Source: Mycobacterium szulgai (lineage in GTDB: Bacteria; Actinomycetota; Actinomycetes; Mycobacteriales; Mycobacteriaceae). From it: a stretch of DNA of 64,000 bases. Position numbers and translations under genes: made by a program. Under the pieces are notes generated by a model. The model did no database searches, had not been told where the DNA came from, and saw nothing but the letters and a program-made list of their open reading frames with translations. Below, piece by piece: positions 9,878-21,333 of this stretch (positions within the stretch are counted from its first letter, which is position 1; each line of letters opens with the position of its first letter). The stretch covers positions 1 to 64,000 of the forward strand of contig NZ_LQPW01000091.1 of assembly GCF_002116635.1 (NCBI RefSeq). The letters are read 5' to 3'.

Positions 9878-10638
9878 GCTTCCCGTATTTCATCTCGCCT
9901 GAGCAGGCGATGCGCGAGCGCAGCGAGCTCGCGCGCAAGGGCATTGCTCGCGGCCGCAGTGTGGTCGCGCTGGCTTACGCCGGAGGTGTGCTGTTCGTCG
10001 CGGAAAATCCGTCGCGGTCGCTGCAAAAGATCAGCGAACTCTACGACCGGGTGGGCTTTGCGGCCGCTGGAAAGTTCAACGAGTTCGATAACCTGCGCCG
10101 CGGTGGCATTCAGTTCGCAGACACGCGCGGCTACGCCTACGACCGCCGCGACGTCACCGGCCGGCAGCTGGCCAACGTCTACGCGCAAACACTGGGCAGC
10201 ATCTTCACCGAGCAGGCCAAGCCCTATGAAGTCGAACTGTGTGTGGCCGAAGTCGCGCACTACGGCGAAACCAAACCGCCCGAGCTCTACCGGATTACCT
10301 ACGACGGGTCGATTGCCGACGAGCCGCACTTCGTGGTGATGGGTGGCACGACCGAACCGATTACCAACGCGCTCAAGGAGTCCTACGCCGAGAACGCCGA
10401 TCTGCCCGACGCGGTACGGATCGCGGTGCAGGCGTTGCGGGCGAGCACTCCGGAGAACTCGGGCAACGGTCAACCCGCACTCGGAGTGGGCAGCCTTGAA
10501 GTCGCCATTCTCGACGCCAACCGGCCGCGGCGGGCGTTCCGGCGGATCACCGGTACCGCGCTGGAGACGCTGCTGCAGGAACTTGATGCCAAGGGCAAGA
10601 AAAAAGCCGCGAAATCCGACGAAAAGTCTTCGGACTAG
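9874..10638 (+). CDS. prcA: Proteasome subunit alpha
   Basis: A 254-residue alpha subunit starting [20 protein letters not shown]. This N-terminal octapeptide region forms the gate that Mpa or Bpa opens. The subunit has no catalytic Thr. The C-terminal tail is Lys/Ser-rich and poorly conserved. It begins at GTG 9874 overlapping the prcB stop. pafA starts 57 bases after the prcA stop. In M. tuberculosis H37Rv, PPE/PE genes and an insertion sequence separate prcA from pafA, so this window shows the uninterrupted layout. Confidence 0.97.
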   Translation: MSFPYFISPEQAMRERSELARKGIARGRSVVALAYAGGVLFVAENPSRSLQKISELYDRVGFAAAGKFNEFDNLRRGGIQFADTRGYAYDRRDVTGRQLANVYAQTLGSIFTEQAKPYEVELCVAEVAHYGETKPPELYRITYDGSIADEPHFVVMGGTTEPITNALKESYAENADLPDAVRIAVQALRASTPENSGNGQPALGVGSLEVAILDANRPRRAFRRITGTALETLLQELDAKGKKKAAKSDEKSSD

Positions 10639-10695
10639 CGCCCCCTTGGCGCGGCTTGCTCACCGTGGTCCTCGGACAACTTGTACTCTCGATAT

Positions 10696-12054
10696 GTGCA
10701 GCGACGAATCATGGGCATCGAGACCGAGTTCGGTGTCACCTGCACCTTCCACGGTCATCGTCGGCTCTCTCCGGACGAGGTGGCCCGCTACCTGTTCCGC
10801 CGGGTGGTCTCCTGGGGTCGCAGCTCCAATGTCTTCCTGCGTAACGGGGCCCGCCTCTACCTCGATGTAGGCAGTCATCCCGAATACGCCACCGCCGAGT
10901 GCGACAGCCTGGTGCAGCTGGTCACCCATGACCGGGCCGGTGAGTGGGTGCTCGAAGATCTCCTTATCGACGCCGAGCAACGGCTTGCCGACGAGGGCAT
11001 CGGCGGCGACATTTACCTGTTCAAGAACAACACCGATTCAGCGGGCAACTCTTACGGCTGCCACGAGAATTACCTGATCGTGCGGGCCGGTGAGTTCTCC
11101 CGGATTTCCGACGTGCTGCTGCCGTTCCTGGTCACTCGCCAGTTGATCTGCGGAGCGGGCAAGGTGCTGCAGACTCCGAAGGCGGCCACTTTCTGCTTGA
11201 GCCAACGCGCTGAACACATTTGGGAAGGCGTCTCGTCGGCCACCACCCGCAGCCGCCCCATCATCAACACCCGAGACGAGCCGCATGCCGACGCCGAGAA
11301 GTACCGTCGGCTGCACGTCATTGTCGGCGACTCGAACATGTGCGAGACCACCACGATGCTTAAGGTGGGCACCGCGGCGCTGGTACTCGAGATGATCGAA
11401 TCGGGGGTGGCGTTCCGCGACTTTTCGCTGGACAACCCGATCCGCGCCATCCGCGAGGTCAGCCACGACGTCACCGGCCGTCGGCCGGTCCGGTTGGCCG
11501 GCGGGCGCCAGGCCAGCGCGCTGGACATTCAGCGCGAGTACTACACCCGTGCCGTCGAGCATCTGCAGACTCGTGAGCCCAACGCGCAGATCGAGCAGGT
11601 CGTGGATCTGTGGGGCCGCCAGCTCGATGCCGTGGAGAGCCAGGATTTCGCAAAGGTGGACACCGAGATCGACTGGGTGATCAAGCGCAAGCTGTTCCAG
11701 CGCTATCAGGACCGCTACAACATGGAACTGTCGGACCCCAAGATCGCGCAACTCGATCTGGCCTACCACGACATCAAGCGTGGGCGCGGTGTCTTCGATC
11801 TGCTGCAGCGCAAGGGCCTGGCGTCGCGCGTCACCACGGACGAGGAAATAGCCGAGGCCGTCGACCACCCGCCGCAGACCACCCGCGCCAGGTTGCGGGG
11901 CGAATTCATCAGCGCCGCACAAGCCGCCGGCCGGGATTTCACCGTCGACTGGGTGCATCTCAAACTGAACGACCAGGCGCAGCGCACGGTGTTGTGCAAG
12001 GACCCCTTCCGGGCGGTCGATGAAAGAGTCAAACGGCTGATCGCGAGCATGTAA
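10696..12054 (+). CDS. pafA: Pup--protein ligase PafA
   Basis: The sole Pup ligase, 452 residues from GTG 10696 ([14 protein letters not shown]), which equals the M. tuberculosis PafA length. An in-frame start 15 bases upstream is not favoured. It uses ATP to phosphorylate the Pup C-terminal Glu and joins it to substrate lysines. ATP/Mg-binding residues in MGIETEFGV, the catalytic Asp in [11 protein letters not shown], and the shared phrase [18 protein letters not shown] are present. It is paralogous to Dop in this window. pafB begins 8 bases after the stop. Confidence 0.98.
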   Translation: MQRRIMGIETEFGVTCTFHGHRRLSPDEVARYLFRRVVSWGRSSNVFLRNGARLYLDVGSHPEYATAECDSLVQLVTHDRAGEWVLEDLLIDAEQRLADEGIGGDIYLFKNNTDSAGNSYGCHENYLIVRAGEFSRISDVLLPFLVTRQLICGAGKVLQTPKAATFCLSQRAEHIWEGVSSATTRSRPIINTRDEPHADAEKYRRLHVIVGDSNMCETTTMLKVGTAALVLEMIESGVAFRDFSLDNPIRAIREVSHDVTGRRPVRLAGGRQASALDIQREYYTRAVEHLQTREPNAQIEQVVDLWGRQLDAVESQDFAKVDTEIDWVIKRKLFQRYQDRYNMELSDPKIAQLDLAYHDIKRGRGVFDLLQRKGLASRVTTDEEIAEAVDHPPQTTRARLRGEFISAAQAAGRDFTVDWVHLKLNDQAQRTVLCKDPFRAVDERVKRLIASM

Positions 12055-12062
12055 CCAAGCGA

Positions 12063-13055
12063 ATGCCTACCTCGAAAGTCGAACGGCTGGTAAATCTCGT
12101 CATCGCGCTGCTGTCCACTCGCGGCTACATCACGGCCGAGAAGATCAGGACCAGCGTGGCGGGGTACGCGGAGAGTCCCAGCGCCGAAGCGTTTTCCCGG
12201 ATGTTCGAGCGCGACAAGAACGAGCTGCGTGACCTCGGCATTCCGCTTGAAGTCGGCAGGGTGTCACACCTGGACCCCACCGAGGGTTACCGCATCAATC
12301 GAGACGCCTACGCGTTGCCTCCCGTCGAGCTAACCCCGGACGAGGCGGCTGCGGTGGCGGTGGCCACCCAACTCTGGGAGTCGCCAGAATTGATAACCGC
12401 GACCCAAGGCGCCCTGCTCAAGCTGCGGGCGGCCGGCGTGGACGTCGACCCGTTCGATTCGGGGACTCCGGTGGCAATCGCCTCGCCGGCCGGCGTCCCG
12501 GGTCTGCGTGGTTCGGAAGACGTGCTCGGAATCCTGTTGTCGGCCATCGATTCTCGGCAGGCGGTGCAGTTTCCGCATCGGTCCTCGCGCACCGAACCGT
12601 TCACCACCAGAACCGTCGAACCGTGGGGCGTGGTCACCGACAAGGGCCGTTGGTATCTCGTCGGCCACGACCGCGACCGTGATGCCACCCGCACCTTCCG
12701 GCTGTCTCGGATCGGCGCCGAGGTGACCCCCATCGGCCCGGCCGGCGCGGTCACCGTGCCTGACGGCGTAGATCTGCGCGCGATCGTGGCCCGCACGGTC
12801 GCGCAGACACCGACCGGTACCCGGGCGGCGGTATGGGTGGCCGACGGGCGGGGGACTGGGCTGCGACGTGCCGGGCGGTCGGCGGGACCCAGGCAGCTCG
12901 GTGGCCGCGACGGCGAAGTCATCGAGCTGGACGTCGTGGCCAGCGACCGGTTAGCGCGTGACATCACCGGCTATGGCGCCGACGCCATCGTGTTGGAGCC
13001 GCCGTCATTGCGCGACGAGGTGTTGGCGCGGTTGCGGGCCCAGGCGGCCCCATGA
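12063..13055 (+). CDS. pafB: DNA-damage response transcription factor subunit PafB
   Basis: A 330-residue WYL-family regulator. The N-terminal helix-turn-helix (MPTSKVERLVNLVIALLSTR) is followed by the WYL domain (about residues 150-240, with TRTVEPWGVVTDKGRWYLVG) and a C-terminal WCX region. With PafC it forms an activator of most LexA/RecA-independent DNA-repair genes in mycobacteria. It sits between pafA and pafC and its stop overlaps the pafC ATG (ATGA). Confidence 0.95.
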   Translation: MPTSKVERLVNLVIALLSTRGYITAEKIRTSVAGYAESPSAEAFSRMFERDKNELRDLGIPLEVGRVSHLDPTEGYRINRDAYALPPVELTPDEAAAVAVATQLWESPELITATQGALLKLRAAGVDVDPFDSGTPVAIASPAGVPGLRGSEDVLGILLSAIDSRQAVQFPHRSSRTEPFTTRTVEPWGVVTDKGRWYLVGHDRDRDATRTFRLSRIGAEVTPIGPAGAVTVPDGVDLRAIVARTVAQTPTGTRAAVWVADGRGTGLRRAGRSAGPRQLGGRDGEVIELDVVASDRLARDITGYGADAIVLEPPSLRDEVLARLRAQAAP

Positions 13056-14020
13056 CTCCCGTCTCGACTCGGTTGGTGCGGCTGCTGAACATGGTGCCGT
13101 ACTTCCAGGCCAACCCGAAGATCACCCGCGCCGAGGCGGCCGCCGAACTCGGCGTCACCACCAAACAGCTGGAGGAGGACCTCAACCAGCTGTGGATGTG
13201 CGGATTACCCGGCTATTACCCAGGTGATCTCATCGATTTCGAGTTCTCCGGCGACACCATCGAGGTGACATTTTCAGCGGGCATCGACCGGCCGCTCAAG
13301 CTGACGTCGCCCGAGGCCACCGGGCTGCTGGTGGCGCTGCGCGCGATGGGCGACATTCCGGGCGTGGTCGATCCGCAGGCGGCGCGCAGCGCCATCGTCA
13401 AGATCGCGGCCGCAGCCGGCGCCGTCTCCAACGGGGGTACGGTGACCGCCGTCGAGGAGCAGGCGCCCATCGAGAACCGGGCCGCGGCGGTGGTGCGTGC
13501 GGCAGTGCGCGACAAGCGCGCGCTGACCATCGACTATTACTCCGCCTCGCATGACACGCTGACCACCCGGACCGTGGACCCCATCCGGGTGCTGCTGATC
13601 GGAGGTCAGAGCTATTTGGAAGCGTGGTCACGCGAGGCCGAAGGGGTCCGGCTGTTTCGCTTCGACCGGATCGTCGACGCCGTCGAGCTCGGGGAGCCGG
13701 CCATGCCACCGGAACCGGTGTTGCAGGCACCGCCGGACACCTCGCTTTTCGACGGCGACCCGGCACTGCCGTCGGCGACGCTGCGGATAGCCCCGTCGGC
13801 GTCGTGGATGTTCGAGTATTACCCGATGCGCGACGTGCGCGAGCTACCCGACGGTTTCTGCGAGGCAGCCATGACCTATGCCTCTGAAGATTGGATGACG
13901 CGCCTGGTGCTGGGCTTTGGTTCCGATGTGCAAGTACTGGCGCCGGAGTCGTTGGCCCAGCGGGTGCGAGCAGCCGCGGTCGCGGCAGTACAGGCCTACC
14001 AGGCGGCTGACCAGGGCTGA
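13052..14020 (+). CDS. pafC: DNA-damage response transcription factor subunit PafC
   Basis: A 322-residue WYL-family protein, partner of PafB. It has an N-terminal helix-turn-helix (LVRLLNMVPYFQANPKITRA), a WYL domain (near residues 150-220, TRTVDPIRVLLIGGQSYLEA) and a WCX domain. The WYL domain is thought to sense a single-stranded nucleic-acid signal. The ATG overlaps the pafB stop by four bases. About 100 bases then separate it from tatA. Confidence 0.95.
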   Translation: MTPVSTRLVRLLNMVPYFQANPKITRAEAAAELGVTTKQLEEDLNQLWMCGLPGYYPGDLIDFEFSGDTIEVTFSAGIDRPLKLTSPEATGLLVALRAMGDIPGVVDPQAARSAIVKIAAAAGAVSNGGTVTAVEEQAPIENRAAAVVRAAVRDKRALTIDYYSASHDTLTTRTVDPIRVLLIGGQSYLEAWSREAEGVRLFRFDRIVDAVELGEPAMPPEPVLQAPPDTSLFDGDPALPSATLRIAPSASWMFEYYPMRDVRELPDGFCEAAMTYASEDWMTRLVLGFGSDVQVLAPESLAQRVRAAAVAAVQAYQAADQG

Positions 14021-14121
14021 TACCGCTGCTCTCAGCGGCGCGCGCGGCCGGCACTGCTTGCTTGTCCCGGAGAGGGGGCTTGGCTGCGGTACCATCGGGT
14101 CAACGTCTGGAGGTAATCAAA

Positions 14122-14373
14122 GTGGGCAGTCTTAGTCCGTGGCACTGGGCGATCCTCGCTGTGGTGGTGATCGTGCTGTTCGGTGCCAAGAAGCTCCCCG
14201 ATGCGGCGCGCTCGTTGGGCAAGTCAATGCGAATCTTCAAGTCCGAGGTCCGCGAGATGCAGAACGAGCACAAGACCGAAGCATCCATCGAGAGCCCCAC
14301 GCCGGTGCAGTCGCAGCGTGTCGACCCGCCAACCACTGCGGAGCCCGGTCACACCGAGGCGCGGCCGGCGTAG
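14122..14373 (+). CDS. tatA: Sec-independent protein translocase TatA
   Basis: An 83-residue protein starting at GTG 14122 behind a clear ribosome site (TGGAGG). It has the TatA pattern: one N-terminal transmembrane helix (SPWHWAILAVVVIVLFGAKK), the FG hinge, an amphipathic helix (LPDAARSLGKSMRIFKSEVR) and a polar tail ending ARPA. TatA oligomerises to let folded twin-arginine substrates cross the membrane. BlaC in this window (RFRRREL signal) is a plausible client. tatC follows after 23 bases. Confidence 0.97.
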   Translation: MGSLSPWHWAILAVVVIVLFGAKKLPDAARSLGKSMRIFKSEVREMQNEHKTEASIESPTPVQSQRVDPPTTAEPGHTEARPA

Positions 14374-14387
14374 CCCGGCATCACTGA

Positions 14388-15350
<963 letters not shown>

Positions 15351-15437
15351 CCTCGACCCCCGCGAGCGTGCGGGTCGGTACGCTGACACGCCGCTATTGA
15401 CGTACTTTTGCGCACCCTCGCGGGACGAGACGGCGGC

Positions 15438-18179
15438 GTGACCGATCTCGTCGAGCTGCCCGGGTTCGCCGCCGAGTTGCCCTTTGCACTCGACGACTTT
15501 CAACATCGAGCCTGCGCCGCGCTGGAGGGCGGTCACGGCGTGCTGGTCTGCGCGCCCACCGGTGCGGGCAAAACGGTCGTCGGCGAATTCGCCGTACACC
15601 TGGCATTGGCCGCCGGAGGTAAGTGCTTCTACACCACACCGCTGAAGGCGCTGAGCAATCAGAAACACACCGACCTCGCGGTGCGCTACGGCAAAGACAG
15701 GATTGGCCTGCTGACCGGCGACGTCTCCGTCAACGCCGACGCGCCCGTCGTGGTGATGACGACCGAAGTGCTGCGCAACATGCTATACGCCGATTCGCCT
15801 GCGCTGCAAGGACTTTCGTACGTAGTGATGGACGAGGTGCATTTCCTCGCCGACCGGATGCGGGGGCCGGTGTGGGAGGAGGTGATCCTGCATCTGCCCG
15901 AGGAGGTGCGTTTGGTCAGCCTCTCGGCGACGGTGAGCAACGCCGAAGAATTCGGTGGCTGGATCCAAACCGTCCGCGGCGATACGACGGTGGTGGTCGA
16001 CGAGCACCGGCCGGTCCCGCTGTGGCAACACGTCTTGGTGGGTAAGCGCCTTTTCGATCTGTTCGACTACCGGGCTGAGACCGGTGCCAAAGACAAACCG
16101 CACGTCAACCCCGACCTGCTGCGCCACATCGCGCATCGGCGCGAGGCCGACCGGATGGGTGACTGGCAGCCCCGTCGGCGCTCACCGCGTCAACAGCAGG
16201 GCCGTCCCCGGTTCTATCGGCCACCCTCGCGGCCGGATGTGATCGCCATGCTTGATGCCGCCGGCCTGTTGCCGGCGATCACCTTCGTGTTCTCCCGGGC
16301 GGGTTGTGACGCCGCGGTCGCTCAGTGCCTGCGCTCGCCACTGCGTTTGACCACCGAAGCAGAGCGCGCCCGGATCGCCGAAGTCATCGACCACCGCTGC
16401 GGCGATCTCGCCGACGCCGACCTGGCGGTGCTCGGCTACTACGAATGGCGGGAAGGCTTGCTGCGCGGACTGGCCGCCCACCACGCCGGGATGTTGCCCG
16501 CGTTCCGCCACACCGTGGAGGAGTTATTTGCCGCAGGTCTGGTCAAGGCTGTGTTCGCCACCGAAACCTTGGCCCTCGGTATCAACATGCCGGCCCGCAC
16601 CGTGGTGCTGGAGCGGCTGGTGAAGTTCAACGGCGAACAACACGTGCCGCTGACGCCGGGGGAGTACACGCAGCTGACCGGCCGGGCGGGCAGACGCGGT
16701 ATCGACGTGGAAGGCCACGCGGTGGTGCTCTGGCATCCCACCGACGCAACCTCGGAGCCGTCCGAGGTGGCTGGGCTGGCCTCTACTCGCACCTTCCCGC
16801 TGCGCAGCTCGTTTGCCCCGTCCTACAACATGACGATCAACCTGGTGCACCGATTGGGTCCAGAACAGGCCCACCAGCTGCTTGAGCAGTCTTTCGCCCA
16901 ATATCAAGCCGACCGATCCGTCGTCGGGATCGTCCGCGGCATTGAGCGGGGCACGCGGATGCTCGATGAGATCGCCGCCGAACTCGGTGGGCACGAAGCG
17001 CCCATCCTCGACTATGCCCGGATGCGCGCGCGGATTTCGGAGCTGGAGCGTTCGCAGGCCCGCGCGAGCCGGCTGCAGCGCCGCCAGGCCGCCAGTGACG
17101 CCCTGGCGGCGCTGCGCCGTGGCGACATCATCACCATTACCCAGGGTCGCCGCGGCGGCCTCGCGGTGGTATTGGAATCGGCTCGGGACAGCGAGGACCC
17201 GCGGCCGCTGGTGCTGACCGAACATCGCTGGGCGGGCCGTATCTCGTCGGCCGACTATTCGGGTGCGACGCCGCCGGTCGGGTCGATGACGCTGCCCAAA
17301 CGCGTCGAGCATCGTCAGCCGCGGGTTCGACGCGATCTGGCTTCGGCGCTGCGATCGGCGGCAGCAGAACTCGTGCTTCCCAACACGCGCCGCGCCAAGG
17401 AGGGCGCGGTTCACGATCCGCAGCTGGCGACATTGCGGGAGGAGTTGCGCCGTCATCCCGCCCACAGCTTCCCCGATCGAGAAGAACAGATGCGTCAGGC
17501 CGAACGTTATCTCCGTATCGAACGGGACAACGGGCAACTGGAGAAGAAGGTCACCGCTGCCACCAACTCCTTGGCACGCACGTTCGACCGGATCGTCGGG
17601 CTGCTCACCGAACGTGAGTTCATTACGGGCCCGGCAACCGATCCCCAGGTCACCGACGATGGCCGCCTGCTGGCCCGAATCTACAGTGAGAGCGACCTTT
17701 TGGTGGCCGAGTGTCTGCGGACCGCGGCCTGGGCCGGTTTGAAGCCGCCCGAGCTCGCGGCGGTGGTCTCGGCGGTGCTCTACGAATCGCGTGGCGACGG
17801 CTCAAGTGCCCCCTTCGGCGCCGATGTGCCCACCCCGAAACTGCGCCAGGCGCTGAACCAGACATTGAGGCTGTCCACGGAGTTGCGCGCGGACGAGCAG
17901 ACCCACCGCATCGCCCCGAGCCGCGAACCCGACGACGGTTTTGTCAGCGTGATCTATCGCTGGGCGCGCACCGGTGACCTGGCCGCCGCATTGGACGTCG
18001 CCGACGGGATCGGCACTGGGTCTCCTTTGTCGGCAGGCGATTTCGTACGCTGGTGCCGTCAGGTGCTCGACCTACTGGATCAAGTTCGCAACGCCGCCCC
18101 GGACCCGGAAGTACGGGCCGCCGCCAAGCGCGCTATCAATGACATTCGGCGCGGCGTCGTCGCAGTTGACGCCGGGTAG
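15438..18179 (+). CDS. helY: Ski2-like ATP-dependent helicase HelY
   Basis: A superfamily 2 DEAD/DEAH helicase of 913 residues. The start at GTG 15438 (VTDLVELPGFAAELPF) matches the M. tuberculosis protein. Motif I APTGAGKT has Lys45, motif II is DEVH at 132-135, motif III SLSAT follows, and motif VI is QLTGRAGRRG. The C-terminal half has the Ski2/Mtr4-type DSHCT-like helical domain. It is likely an RNA helicase, although its mycobacterial substrate has not been established as far as I recall. It follows tatC by 87 bases in the same direction. Confidence 0.95.
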   Translation: MTDLVELPGFAAELPFALDDFQHRACAALEGGHGVLVCAPTGAGKTVVGEFAVHLALAAGGKCFYTTPLKALSNQKHTDLAVRYGKDRIGLLTGDVSVNADAPVVVMTTEVLRNMLYADSPALQGLSYVVMDEVHFLADRMRGPVWEEVILHLPEEVRLVSLSATVSNAEEFGGWIQTVRGDTTVVVDEHRPVPLWQHVLVGKRLFDLFDYRAETGAKDKPHVNPDLLRHIAHRREADRMGDWQPRRRSPRQQQGRPRFYRPPSRPDVIAMLDAAGLLPAITFVFSRAGCDAAVAQCLRSPLRLTTEAERARIAEVIDHRCGDLADADLAVLGYYEWREGLLRGLAAHHAGMLPAFRHTVEELFAAGLVKAVFATETLALGINMPARTVVLERLVKFNGEQHVPLTPGEYTQLTGRAGRRGIDVEGHAVVLWHPTDATSEPSEVAGLASTRTFPLRSSFAPSYNMTINLVHRLGPEQAHQLLEQSFAQYQADRSVVGIVRGIERGTRMLDEIAAELGGHEAPILDYARMRARISELERSQARASRLQRRQAASDALAALRRGDIITITQGRRGGLAVVLESARDSEDPRPLVLTEHRWAGRISSADYSGATPPVGSMTLPKRVEHRQPRVRRDLASALRSAAAELVLPNTRRAKEGAVHDPQLATLREELRRHPAHSFPDREEQMRQAERYLRIERDNGQLEKKVTAATNSLARTFDRIVGLLTEREFITGPATDPQVTDDGRLLARIYSESDLLVAECLRTAAWAGLKPPELAAVVSAVLYESRGDGSSAPFGADVPTPKLRQALNQTLRLSTELRADEQTHRIAPSREPDDGFVSVIYRWARTGDLAAALDVADGIGTGSPLSAGDFVRWCRQVLDLLDQVRNAAPDPEVRAAAKRAINDIRRGVVAVDAG

Positions 18180-18238
18180 GCTGGGCCGAAGCTACGGTTA
18201 CATCGAAGAATGCGACCAGCACGGACTGAGGAGAGACG

Positions 18239-19006
18239 ATGAGCGGACCGCAGGGATCAGACCCTAGGCAGCCGTGGCAACAGCCCGGCCAGGGGGGCGA
18301 TCATTCCTCGGACCCGACGATGGCCGGATCGCCCTGGCAGCAGCAGCCGGGGCAAGGCCAGGACGCGACGTGGCACGCTCCGGCGTACACGCCCACCGAA
18401 TACCCCCAGTACCAGCAGCCGGCGGATCCGGCCTACCCGCAGCAGTACCCGCAGTCCGCGCCCGGATATGGGCAACCCGACTTCAACTCGCAGGCGACCC
18501 AGTACGGCGCCCCGCCGCAGTACCAGCAACCAGGCCAGTACCAGCAACCGGGGCAGTACGGTCAGCCGCCGCAATACGGTCAGCCCGGGCAGCCGGGACA
18601 GCCCCCGCAATATGCCCCACCCGGCCAGTACCCCGGGCAGCCCTATGACCAGTCCGGGAAGGGCACAAAGCGTTCCACCGGCTTGGTCCTGGGCGTGGTT
18701 GGCGGCATCGTCGCGCTGTTCGTCATCGGTATCCTGATCACCGGTTTCTGGCAACCCGGATTCTTCGTCACCACGAAGCTGGACATCAATAAGGCCAACT
18801 CCGGTGTGCAGCAAATCCTCACCGACGAGACCACCGGCTACGGCGCCAAGAACGTCAAAGACGTCAAGTGCAACAACGGCACAGACCCCACCGTCAAAAA
18901 GGGAGCAACCTTCGAGTGCACCGTCAGCATCGACGGCGCGGCAAAGCATGTGACGGTGACGTTCCAGGACGACAAGGGCACCTACGAGGTCGGCCGCCCG
19001 CAATAG
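18239..19006 (+). CDS. Membrane protein with Pro/Gln-rich N-terminus and DUF4333 domain (Rv2091c-like)
   Basis: A 255-residue single-pass protein. Residues 1-140 are disordered and rich in Pro, Gln, Gly and Tyr, with repeats of the type [14 protein letters not shown]. One transmembrane helix follows (about 142-165, [20 protein letters not shown]). The extracytoplasmic part (about 175-255) fits DUF4333, a mycobacterial domain with two Cys (VKCNNGTD and FECTVSID) that probably form a disulfide. A clear ribosome site precedes the ATG. Function unknown. Confidence 0.88.
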   Translation: MSGPQGSDPRQPWQQPGQGGDHSSDPTMAGSPWQQQPGQGQDATWHAPAYTPTEYPQYQQPADPAYPQQYPQSAPGYGQPDFNSQATQYGAPPQYQQPGQYQQPGQYGQPPQYGQPGQPGQPPQYAPPGQYPGQPYDQSGKGTKRSTGLVLGVVGGIVALFVIGILITGFWQPGFFVTTKLDINKANSGVQQILTDETTGYGAKNVKDVKCNNGTDPTVKKGATFECTVSIDGAAKHVTVTFQDDKGTYEVGRPQ

Positions 19007-19095
19007 AACGGTGTCTGGCTTTCAGAGCGCTGCACGGCCGCCCAGGCGACCCATGATGCAGTCTGAGAGTCGATATCGCATGCGCTAGCTCTTGG

Positions 19096-20094
19096 TCACC
19101 CGGGCAGCGCGTCGAGCGCTTTCTGCAGTCGGCCGATCGACGACCCAACGCCGTATCGGCTGGCCAGTTCGGCGGTACGTTTGGCGTCGGCGGCTGCCAG
19201 CGGCAACTTGTCTGTCGGCGTTGACAACGTGACCGGTGCGTCGGTGGCAACGCGAACCACTTGGCCCGCCGCCTCGATGTAATCCGTTGCGGCGCGCAAT
19301 TTGGTGCGTAGTCCCTTGGGCATCTTGGATTTCGGATCTTGGGCGGCCGCCACGATGTTCTCCAGTGAGCCGTGCTGAGCCAGCAACGTTGCAGCCGTCT
19401 TTTCGCCGACGCCTGGCACGCCCGGCAGGCCGTCGGACGGATCGCCGCGCAGCAACGCGAGTTCGGCGTAGGCCGCGCCGGCTCGATCCGCTGGGACGCC
19501 ATAGTGTTCGGCCACTTCGGCGGGCCCGAACAAGGTGGCCTTGGACAGCCCGCGGCCCAGGTAGAGCACTCGAACGGGGACGGGATCGTCGGCAACGACT
19601 TGCAACAGATCGCGATCTCCGCTGACGACGACCACCGGATCGCTGCGTTCCTGTGCCGCCAACGTGCCCAATACGTCGTCGGCCTCATAGCCCGGTGAAC
19701 CCGCGGTGGGAATTCCGAAGGCGTCCAGTAGCTCCATGATCATGTCGACCTGCGGGGTCAGTTCGTCGGGTACTTCCTCGATGTCGGGTTGGCCCTCGGG
19801 CTCGGGCTCGGCAACCCGATGCGCCTTGTAGGAGGGGATGAGGTCCACCCGGAACTGGGGTCGCCAATCCAGGTCTAGGCACACCGCGAGGCGGCTTGGA
19901 CGATGCTGGTTGATCACCACGGCCATGGAGTCGATGAAGCCCCGCACTGCGTTGACCGGGCGGCCGTCGGGAGCCTTGATCGACGACGGCACCCCGAAGA
20001 ACGAGCGAAACCACATGCTGGCGCCGTCGAGTAGCAGCAGTGGCGATTGCATACGCCGCGGGTCGCCACTCGTCGAGCTTGGGGGTGCGGGCAT
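19096..20094 (-). CDS. 5'-3' exonuclease (Rv2090-like, PolI N-terminal type)
   Basis: A stand-alone FEN-like nuclease resembling the 5'-3' exonuclease domain of DNA polymerase I. The ATG at 20094 gives 332 residues; another at 20052 ([14 protein letters not shown]) starts right at the conserved core, and an upstream one at 20163 is also open. Conserved metal-site acidic motifs are visible ([41 protein letters not shown]), and an H3TH DNA-binding motif ([13 protein letters not shown]) is present. It probably removes RNA primers or flaps. It is convergent with the Rv2091c-like gene and divergent from pepE. Confidence 0.9.
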   Translation of the reverse strand: MPAPPSSTSGDPRRMQSPLLLLDGASMWFRSFFGVPSSIKAPDGRPVNAVRGFIDSMAVVINQHRPSRLAVCLDLDWRPQFRVDLIPSYKAHRVAEPEPEGQPDIEEVPDELTPQVDMIMELLDAFGIPTAGSPGYEADDVLGTLAAQERSDPVVVVSGDRDLLQVVADDPVPVRVLYLGRGLSKATLFGPAEVAEHYGVPADRAGAAYAELALLRGDPSDGLPGVPGVGEKTAATLLAQHGSLENIVAAAQDPKSKMPKGLRTKLRAATDYIEAAGQVVRVATDAPVTLSTPTDKLPLAAADAKRTAELASRYGVGSSIGRLQKALDALPG

Positions 20095-20181
20095 GCCAAC
20101 AATCCTGCCAGGCTGCTGTATTGGCCTGGCGACGAAGCGGGCGGGGAAGAGCGGGGCAATCAAGGCATTAGCCTGGCTGGC

Positions 20182-21300
20182 GTGGACTCTCGATTCGACG
20201 CCGCGGTGTATCTCCGGCGGTTGACCGCGGCCGCGGCCGGGGCCGCTAACGCCGGGTTGGCCGGCTTGGTGATCACTCCGGGCTACGACCTGCGTTACCT
20301 CATCGGCTCGCGTGCTGACACGTTCGAGCGCCTGACTGCGCTAGTGGTGCCGGCTGCTGGTGAGCCGACCATGGTGCTGCCGCGACTAGAGTTGGCTTCG
20401 CTCAAGGACTCCGCTGCGGTGGAATTGGGCCTGGCCGTGCGGGATTGGGTCGATGGCGAAAATCCGTATCGGTTGGTCAGTGCTGCCTTGGGCGGCGTCC
20501 GGGCGGCTGTCACCGACTCCATGCCGGCATTGCATTTGCTGCCGCTAGCGAATGTTCTTGGCGTGACACCGATATTGGCCACCGATGTGCTGCGTAAGTT
20601 GCGCATGGTTAAGGAGGCCGCCGAGATAGACGCGCTGCGCAAGGCCGGCGCGGCGATCGACCGGGTGCATGCCCGGGTGCCGGAGTTCTTGGTACCGGGC
20701 CGCACTGAGGCCGACGTAGCCGCTGATATCGCCGAAGCGATTGTCGCCGAGGGACATTCGGAGGTGGCGTTCATCATTGTGGGCTCCGGGCCGCATGGCG
20801 CTGACCCGCATCACGGATATTCGGATCGCGAACTGCAGGCAGGAGACATCGTCGTCGTCGACATCGGCGGGACATATGGACCCGGCTACCACTCCGACTC
20901 AACCCGTACCTACAGCATTGGTGAGCCTGATCCTGAGGTGGCGCAACAATATTCATTACTCCAGCGGGCACAGCGCGCTGCCTACGATGCGGTTCGCCCG
21001 GGGGTGACGGCCGAGCAGGTCGATGCCGCGGCCCGCTCGGTGTTGGCCGATGCCGGGCTCGCGGAGTATTTCGTGCACCGCACTGGACACGGCATCGGGC
21101 TGTGCGTGCATGAAGAGCCCTACATCGTGTCCGGCAATGCTCTGCCGCTAGCAGCGGGCATGGCGTTTTCCATCGAGCCGGGTATCTATTTCCCGGGGCG
21201 GTGGGGGGCGCGCATCGAGGACATCGTCGTTGTGACCGAGGACGGTGCCCAATCCGTCAACAACCGGCCGCACGAGCTGACCGTGGTGCCTGTGTCCTAG
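20182..21300 (+). CDS. pepE: Xaa-Pro dipeptidase-like M24 peptidase PepE
   Basis: A cytoplasmic dipeptidase of 372 residues from GTG 20182 ([14 protein letters not shown]). An N-terminal creatinase-like domain is followed by a pita-bread M24 catalytic domain from about residue 140. The five metal ligands are visible: two Asp in [19 protein letters not shown], His in HRTGHGIGL, Glu in FSIEPGIYF and Glu in GARIEDIVV. It matches Rv2089c. The 5' end lies close to the divergent exonuclease gene. Confidence 0.94.
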   Translation: MDSRFDAAVYLRRLTAAAAGAANAGLAGLVITPGYDLRYLIGSRADTFERLTALVVPAAGEPTMVLPRLELASLKDSAAVELGLAVRDWVDGENPYRLVSAALGGVRAAVTDSMPALHLLPLANVLGVTPILATDVLRKLRMVKEAAEIDALRKAGAAIDRVHARVPEFLVPGRTEADVAADIAEAIVAEGHSEVAFIIVGSGPHGADPHHGYSDRELQAGDIVVVDIGGTYGPGYHSDSTRTYSIGEPDPEVAQQYSLLQRAQRAAYDAVRPGVTAEQVDAAARSVLADAGLAEYFVHRTGHGIGLCVHEEPYIVSGNALPLAAGMAFSIEPGIYFPGRWGARIEDIVVVTEDGAQSVNNRPHELTVVPVS

Positions 21301-21333
21301 CGGCGAGATGTCGGATGCGCCAAGTAGGTTGGC

